From assembly GCA_030433115.1 (NCBI GenBank), contig JAUILH010000014.1:1-45636 (forward strand): DNA of 45,636 nt, given 5' to 3'. A model generated the notes under the pieces. That model saw only the letters and a list, made by a program, of their open reading frames with translations. It ran no database searches and was not told the origin of the DNA. Origin of the DNA: Bacteroidia bacterium (GTDB lineage: Bacteria; Bacteroidota; Bacteroidia; Flavobacteriales_D; JAUILH01). Positions 40,918 to 45,636 of the stretch are shown here, piece after piece. The position numbers and the translations under genes were made by a program. Each line of letters opens with the position of its first letter. The first letter of the stretch is position 1.

Positions 40918-41498
40918 AAGTAGGTATCATTGACTATGAAGCAGGTAATGTCAGGTCAGTTCAATTTGCGTTTGATCGGATAGGCGTTAACCCAATTATA
41001 AGCAATTCTAATGATGAATTGAAATCGTGCGACAAGGTAATATTTCCTGGAGTGGGAGAGGCATCAAGCGCTATGACTGCTTTAAGAAAGACTGGACTGG
41101 ATCAACTCATCCCTAATTTAAAACAGGATGTATTGGGCGTTTGTTTAGGCATGCAACTGATGTGCAATCACACGGAAGAGGGAGATACTAGAGGATTAGA
41201 GATTTTCAACACATCTGTGAAGAAGTTTGAACCTGGACTGAAGGTACCACACATGGGTTGGAATTCTATTTGGGAAAAGTCGATTTTTATGAAGGGTAAA
41301 GGTGTGCCCGATGATCTGGACATGTATTTCGTGCACAGTTATTACGCTGAGTTGTGTGAGCATACCATATTTGAAACGGATTATGGCATTCCTTTTTCTT
41401 CAGGACTTAAAAAAGACAATTTTTATGGTTTTCAATTTCACCCCGAGAAGTCAGGTGCTTGGGGAGAACAATTATTAAAATATTTTTTAGACGCATGA
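40914..41498 (+). CDS. hisH: Imidazole glycerol phosphate synthase, glutaminase subunit
   Basis: Class I glutamine amidotransferase of 194 residues: '[11 protein letters not shown]', nucleophile in '[11 protein letters not shown]', and the His-Glu pair in 'FQFHPEKSG'. It supplies ammonia to HisF for closing the imidazole ring. Overlaps hisB by 4 nt and hisA by 4 nt. Confidence 0.95.
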   Translation: MKVGIIDYEAGNVRSVQFAFDRIGVNPIISNSNDELKSCDKVIFPGVGEASSAMTALRKTGLDQLIPNLKQDVLGVCLGMQLMCNHTEEGDTRGLEIFNTSVKKFEPGLKVPHMGWNSIWEKSIFMKGKGVPDDLDMYFVHSYYAELCEHTIFETDYGIPFSSGLKKDNFYGFQFHPEKSGAWGEQLLKYFLDA

Positions 41499-42214
41499 GA
41501 TTAATACCGGCAATAGATATCATTGATGGCAAATGTGTTCGCCTAAGCAAGGGGGATTATAATACCAAAGTGGAATATGGCGATCCTTTGGAGATGGCTT
41601 CCAGATTCGAGGACGCAGGAATTCAGCATCTGCATTTGGTTGATTTAGATGGTGCCAAAGCAAAGCAAGTTGTCAACTTAAAGATTCTGGAAAGAATTTG
41701 TGCTCAAACTCAGCTACAAGTGGATTTTGGAGGAGGCGTTAAGTCTGATGGTGATTTAAGACGTGTATTTGATGCCGGTGCCAGCCAGATCACCGCAGGA
41801 AGTATTGCTGTGAGTCAACCGGAAACTGTCCTTAAATGGTTGGAAGAATATGGACCAGATAAGATCATTTTGGGGGCGGATGTGAGGAACAAGATGATTT
41901 CAACCAATGGCTGGTTAGCCGATTCCGATCACAGTATTGAGACATTTTTAGATCACTTTGTGAACGAGGGGATTTCCTATGTTATTTCTACAGATATCGC
42001 GAAAGATGGGATGCTTCAAGGCCCTTCAATTAGTCTGTACAAAGATATTTTAACCCGTTTTCCTGATTTGAATCTAATCGCGAGTGGAGGAGTCTCTAAT
42101 GTACAGGATTTGTATGATTTGAAGGCCATCGGATGTGAAGGTGCCATTGTTGGAAAAGCCATTTATGAGAATCAAATTAGTTTAACCGATTTACAGAATT
42201 TCAATGGGCAATGA
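41495..42214 (+). CDS. hisA: ProFAR isomerase
   Basis: Start 41495 overlaps the hisH stop by 4 nt. The 239-residue TIM barrel starts '[22 protein letters not shown]' (catalytic Asp in AIDI), has '[11 protein letters not shown]', '[13 protein letters not shown]' and the second catalytic Asp in '[13 protein letters not shown]', and the phosphate loop 'LIASGGVSN'. It isomerises ProFAR to PRFAR. Confidence 0.95.
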   Translation: MRLIPAIDIIDGKCVRLSKGDYNTKVEYGDPLEMASRFEDAGIQHLHLVDLDGAKAKQVVNLKILERICAQTQLQVDFGGGVKSDGDLRRVFDAGASQITAGSIAVSQPETVLKWLEEYGPDKIILGADVRNKMISTNGWLADSDHSIETFLDHFVNEGISYVISTDIAKDGMLQGPSISLYKDILTRFPDLNLIASGGVSNVQDLYDLKAIGCEGAIVGKAIYENQISLTDLQNFNGQ

Positions 42215-42977
42215 TTTAAAGAAACGACTCATTCCATGTCTGGATGTCAAGGATGGCAGAACCGTGAAAGGGATCAACTTTGTTGGATTGAGAGATGCCG
42301 GCGATCCCATAGAACTGGCGTATAAATATGCTCAGGAAGGTGCAGATGAACTGGTATTCCTTGATATTTCCGCCACACATGAGAAAAGGAAGACCATGTT
42401 GCAGTGGGTAGAAGAGGTGGCGAAAGAGGTGAACATTCCATTTACGGTTGGAGGAGGGATTTCCAGTGTTGATGATGTCTATCAAATTTTAAGAGCTGGA
42501 GCAGATAAGGTCAGTATCAATTCTTCAGCCATCAGGAATCCACAGTTGTTGACAGCCATTGCAAATAAATTTGGAAATCAATGTGTGGTGTGCGCCATTG
42601 ATGCCAAACAAGAACAAGATCACTGGTCGGTTTATGTATCAGGAGGCAGAACAAAAACAGAATTAGAGCTGTTCGCCTGGGCAAAAGAAGCAGAAAGTTT
42701 AGGTGCAGGAGAAATCCTATTTACTTCCATGAATCAGGATGGGACCAAAGAAGGTTTTGCTCTGGAGGCACTGTCTAAAATGAACGAACAATTAAGCATT
42801 CCCGTGATCGCGTCAGGAGGCGCAGGAAGTATGAGCCACTTTAAAGATGTGTTTACTCTCGGTAAAGCAGATGCAGCACTGGCAGCAAGTATATTCCATT
42901 TTGGAGAAGTGAGCCTGCCTGACCTTAAGTCCTATTTATGGGACAATCAAATTAAAACACGACAAATATGGAACTAG
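42204..42977 (+). CDS. hisF: Imidazole glycerol phosphate synthase, cyclase subunit
   Basis: The 257-residue TIM barrel begins '[22 protein letters not shown]' (part; catalytic Asp in CLDV) and has '[11 protein letters not shown]', '[13 protein letters not shown]', 'VSINSSAI' and '[11 protein letters not shown]' with the second catalytic Asp, then '[11 protein letters not shown]'. Paralogue and partner in pathway of hisA and hisH. Overlaps hisA by 11 nt and hisIE by 10 nt. Confidence 0.95.
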   Translation: MGNDLKKRLIPCLDVKDGRTVKGINFVGLRDAGDPIELAYKYAQEGADELVFLDISATHEKRKTMLQWVEEVAKEVNIPFTVGGGISSVDDVYQILRAGADKVSINSSAIRNPQLLTAIANKFGNQCVVCAIDAKQEQDHWSVYVSGGRTKTELELFAWAKEAESLGAGEILFTSMNQDGTKEGFALEALSKMNEQLSIPVIASGGAGSMSHFKDVFTLGKADAALAASIFHFGEVSLPDLKSYLWDNQIKTRQIWN

Positions 42978-43561
42978 ATTTTGATAAGATGAATGGTTTA
43001 ATACCTGCCATTATTCAGGACAATAACACTGGAGATGTACTGATGTTGGGCTATATGAATGAAGAAGCAGTATACAAAACATTGGAGGATAAGCGTGTTC
43101 ACTTCTTTAGTCGTTCTAAGAATAGGATTTGGATGAAAGGAGAGAGTAGTGGTAACGTTTTAAACCTGGTATCCATCAAAGAGGACTGTGATAAAGATGC
43201 TTTGTTGGTCAAAGTTGATCCGGTCGGACCAACTTGTCATACTGGAGATGATACTTGCTGGGGAGACAAAACACTCAAGGATTTTTCAATATTGAATCGT
43301 TTAGAGTCGACTATTTCGGATCGGGCAAATAACAGGAATGAAGGATCTTATGTCGCAAGCTTATTCAATAAAGGCATCAATAAAATTGCTCAGAAAGTGG
43401 GAGAGGAGGCAGTTGAGGTAGTCATTGAAGCAAAAGACCGCAATGATGACTTGTTCTTAAACGAGAGTGCAGACCTACTTTTCCACTACTTAATTCTGCT
43501 CAAGGCAAAAGGTTTTGAATTGGATGATGTCTTAGAGATTTTGAGGTCTAGAGAGCACTAG
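42968..43561 (+). CDS. hisIE: Bifunctional PRA-CH / PRA-PH enzyme
   Basis: The N-terminal ~105 residues are phosphoribosyl-AMP cyclohydrolase ('[14 protein letters not shown]', '[19 protein letters not shown]', and metal ligands in 'DCDKDALL' and 'CHTGDDTCW'). The C-terminal ~90 residues are phosphoribosyl-ATP pyrophosphatase ('[29 protein letters not shown]', part). It catalyses steps 2 and 3. Last gene of the operon; its stop overlaps the convergent lipoprotein gene tail to tail by 14 nt, and I see no classic terminator. Confidence 0.95.
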   Translation: MELDFDKMNGLIPAIIQDNNTGDVLMLGYMNEEAVYKTLEDKRVHFFSRSKNRIWMKGESSGNVLNLVSIKEDCDKDALLVKVDPVGPTCHTGDDTCWGDKTLKDFSILNRLESTISDRANNRNEGSYVASLFNKGINKIAQKVGEEAVEVVIEAKDRNDDLFLNESADLLFHYLILLKAKGFELDDVLEILRSREH

Positions 43562-44459
43562 TTGAGTCAAGTACACTTGATGCCAAACCAATCACTTGCG
43601 TTTTTTCAAAAGCCTTAAGCTCCTCATTCCACTTGTGCACAAATATTTGATCTGAAATGGTGTCAACAACACCTGGTAAACGAGTTTTAGGAAGTCCTGA
43701 AATATCTTCCTTTACATAGGTTTCTGTAGAACGGATCATCATCTCCAAAACGCCATTTTGGTCATCATCGATATAGTCAATTTTTTGAGTGATCGTATTA
43801 ATGTCCATCCATTGGTCGTATTTGTTGTAGTCGGGGTGTTTCTCTAAAGACTGAAAATAAGTGTTGGTAAGAAAAATTTCATCCAGACCAGTTTTCGTTA
43901 ATTCATAGACATTGATGCCAGCATCAGCGTAAACAGAAATGCTCTGTTCCCATTCGGCAACAATATTATACTTATCGGCTGATTGTAATTTCTTAAAACT
44001 AATGGAGCATAAACCTTCCTTCGAGTGAACTTCAAGAGTGTCAATAGGTTCAACCTGATCGTTATACACAATGGCAAAGTTAGTCCATGAGAGTAGGGGA
44101 GAGAAGTACAAAAAAGAAATGTACTCTGGCTGTTCATCCCCAATTAAATTCACTGCATAGAATTCACCAAGACCTGGAAACGGATTTAAAGAGTATGTAT
44201 ATTCCAGAAAGTCATTGCCACAAGTGTCACGTTCCAACTCAATTAATTGACCCTGTCTTTCGTTTTGCGCCCATTCATATTCCTGCGGAAATTCATGCTT
44301 CAAAAAATTGAGGTCGTTGATGAAAAGTGTTTTATGATAGGGCTCATCTGCAACATGCAAACTTTCCTGATGTGCTTTTACTTGTTGAGGTTTTTCAGTG
44401 CATCCAACAATTGTCAAGCAAGTCAATACCACAAGTCCTAATGTTATGTTTTTAATCAT
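43548..44459 (-). CDS. Predicted lipoprotein, 303 aa
   Basis: Signal peptide 'IKNITLGLVVLTCLTIVGC' ends in a lipobox with Cys at about 20. The mature part has strands typical of a beta-rich domain ('QPEYISFLYFSPLLSWTNFAIVYND', part; 'QKIDYIDDDQNGVLEMMIRS' with an Asp-rich loop that could bind calcium). No family recognised. It starts 2 nt after the SpoIIE-type gene on the same strand, so it is likely co-transcribed with it. Confidence 0.75.
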   Translation of the reverse strand: MIKNITLGLVVLTCLTIVGCTEKPQQVKAHQESLHVADEPYHKTLFINDLNFLKHEFPQEYEWAQNERQGQLIELERDTCGNDFLEYTYSLNPFPGLGEFYAVNLIGDEQPEYISFLYFSPLLSWTNFAIVYNDQVEPIDTLEVHSKEGLCSISFKKLQSADKYNIVAEWEQSISVYADAGINVYELTKTGLDEIFLTNTYFQSLEKHPDYNKYDQWMDINTITQKIDYIDDDQNGVLEMMIRSTETYVKEDISGLPKTRLPGVVDTISDQIFVHKWNEELKAFEKTQVIGLASSVLDSTSAL

Positions 44460-44461
44460 AA

Positions 44462-45636
44462 TTACACTTTAATGCCTATCACCAGTACATCATCAATCTG
44501 ACGGTGTCCTTCTGTCCACAAAGAAAATTCTCTATCCATCCGTGCATATTGTTCTTCGGCGCTCAGGTTATGAGATTCTTCAAAGATGGCTTTTAATCTT
44601 GATACTTTGAACTTTTTGCCGTTCGGACCACCAAATTGATCTGGATACCCATCAGTAAACATGTAAATACCATCCCCTTCACTCAGCTGAACAGTGGTCA
44701 TTTCAAATGATTTCTCAAAGTTCTTATAACCACCGCCAATTGGGTTTCTGTTGGCTTTTAGATTGTGTAACTCACCATCTTTAATCACGAAAACAGGTCT
44801 CATGGCAGAGCAAATTCTCAAAACCCTCGTTTTCAGATTAATTTCAATGACAGAAATGTCCATTCCGTCTTTTGGATTTTCTTCCTGGCCGTCAGAAGTC
44901 AACAAACTAACCACTTCTTTTTCCAGAGTTTCTAATATGTCTTTTGGAGAGGATACATTTGGTCGCCTCACAGCGTCTTGCAAAATGGTTCCTCCAATCA
45001 AACTCATAAATGCCCCGGGAACACCGTGCCCGGTTGCATCCGCACAGGCCATTAAGAAAACGTCTTCACTTTGTCTATGCATCCAGTAAAAGTCTCCCGA
45101 AACGATATCTCTTGGCTTGAAATAGATGTAGGAATGGGGCAAAACCCTTTTGAGTTCGGAGTACTTTGGAATAACGGCTCTTTGAATTCTCTTGGCGTAA
45201 TTAATAGAATCTGTAATGTCCTTGTTTTTGCTTTCCAGTTCTTCTTTTTGTTCAATCACCTCTTTGGTTCTTTCATCAAGCTCAGTCTGCAGGTACTCCT
45301 GAATCTGTCTTTGTCGCCTTTCTCTGTATCGGATGTAAAAGAACACCATCGCTATCACAAAAAGGATGCACAAGGTGATGAACCACCACTTTTTCCAGAT
45401 TGGTGTGGCTATGCGGATTTCAACATTGGTAGATTGGACACTGCAGTAGCCATCACTGTTGCAAGATTTTACCTTGAAGACATAGTCGCCATCAGACAGG
45501 TTATTGTATTGAGCAAAATTGTTAGTACTGAGCTCCGTCCATTCGGTTTCGTATCCTTCCAGGGTATAAGAATAGGTGACGTTATTGGAGTTTTTGAAAG
45601 ACAAACCAATGAATTCGAAACGAACCTTATAACTCC
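44462..45636 (-). CDS. Two-component-like sensor with Y_Y_Y domain and SpoIIE phosphatase (5' end outside window)
   Basis: The frame is open to the window edge, so the protein is partial; a TTG at 45604 is not its real start. Visible in order: end of a Y_Y_Y domain ('YSYTLEGYETEWTEL', 'YNNLSDGDYVFKVKS'), a membrane segment ('WWFITLCILFVIAMVFFYI'), a coiled linker, and a PP2C-type SpoIIE domain with the metal Asp motifs 'DIVSGDFYW', 'ACADATGHGVPGAFMSLIGG' and 'YMFTDGYPDQFGG'. A propeller sensor is usual upstream of Y_Y_Y. The protein probably converts an outside signal into dephosphorylation of an anti-anti-sigma-type target. Confidence 0.88.
   Translation of the reverse strand, partial: SYKVRFEFIGLSFKNSNNVTYSYTLEGYETEWTELSTNNFAQYNNLSDGDYVFKVKSCNSDGYCSVQSTNVEIRIATPIWKKWWFITLCILFVIAMVFFYIRYRERRQRQIQEYLQTELDERTKEVIEQKEELESKNKDITDSINYAKRIQRAVIPKYSELKRVLPHSYIYFKPRDIVSGDFYWMHRQSEDVFLMACADATGHGVPGAFMSLIGGTILQDAVRRPNVSSPKDILETLEKEVVSLLTSDGQEENPKDGMDISVIEINLKTRVLRICSAMRPVFVIKDGELHNLKANRNPIGGGYKNFEKSFEMTTVQLSEGDGIYMFTDGYPDQFGGPNGKKFKVSRLKAIFEESHNLSAEEQYARMDREFSLWTEGHRQIDDVLVIGIKV

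Noticed and set aside
43548..43561. Terminator between hisIE and the convergent lipoprotein gene
   Set aside because: The two genes overlap tail to tail by 14 nt and I saw no hairpin with a T-run on either strand.

Overview
The window reads as a stretch of Bacteroidota (Bacteroidetes) chromosome, probably from a marine or freshwater Flavobacteriia-like lineage. The evidence is several proteins with type IX secretion (T9SS) C-terminal sorting domains, promoters of the TTTG-N19-TAnnTTTG type (a perfect match sits upstream of tRNA-Lys), weak Shine-Dalgarno use, DUF3810, GIN-domain (DUF2807) and DUF4097 proteins, and ECF sigma factors paired with membrane partners.

Layout. (1) 1-8063: secreted beta-propeller-type proteins with T9SS tails, plus one orphan gene; the last T9SS gene is broken by a 1-nt frameshift. 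(2) 8065-10122, minus strand: two-gene operon whose first product carries an AbiC-like HEPN domain with an R-x6-H motif, a possible abortive-infection module. (3) 10282-18554: compact plus-strand operon of about sixteen small genes. Most products have one terminal membrane segment. They are accompanied by a beta-rich, capsid-like protein, a HExxH metallopeptidase, an annexin-like repeat protein, an SH3-like protein, a membrane-anchored GH108 muramidase, a LEA14-like protein, a paralogous pair and a holin/spanin-like protein. An exact leader word, CCAAAACCAAT, recurs five times and strong hairpins punctuate the operon. (4) 18659-22271: DUF2272 hydrolase-like protein, patatin phospholipase, a small gene and a large serine recombinase whose reading frame runs antisense through a tRNA-Lys gene and its terminator. 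Regions 3-4, and possibly 2, look like an integrated element. My best hypothesis is a tailless, membrane-containing prophage or relative, but no packaging ATPase or replication gene is visible here, so this is inference.

(5) 22210-36399: ordinary chromosome: tRNA-Lys, a YghO-like acetyltransferase, shikimate kinase, a PyrR-like phosphoribosyltransferase, two separate ECF sigma/anti-sigma-like modules (one in an operon with GIN and DUF4097 envelope proteins), an rRNA/tRNA uracil methyltransferase lacking the usual Fe-S cysteines, DinB and PH-domain proteins, ornithine aminotransferase and DUF3810.

(6) 36462-43561: complete histidine operon hisG-D-C-B-H-A-F-IE, with bifunctional hisB and hisIE. 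It is preceded by a 17-residue leader peptide with five histidines and an intrinsic terminator, a textbook attenuator layout. (7) 43548-45636, minus strand: a lipoprotein and a SpoIIE-type phosphatase signalling protein cut by the window edge.

No gap without a gene exceeds 300 bases. No CRISPR array, rRNA or insertion sequence was seen. Two independent single-base frameshifts at short homopolymers (about 7133 and 10490) raise the possibility of sequencing errors.
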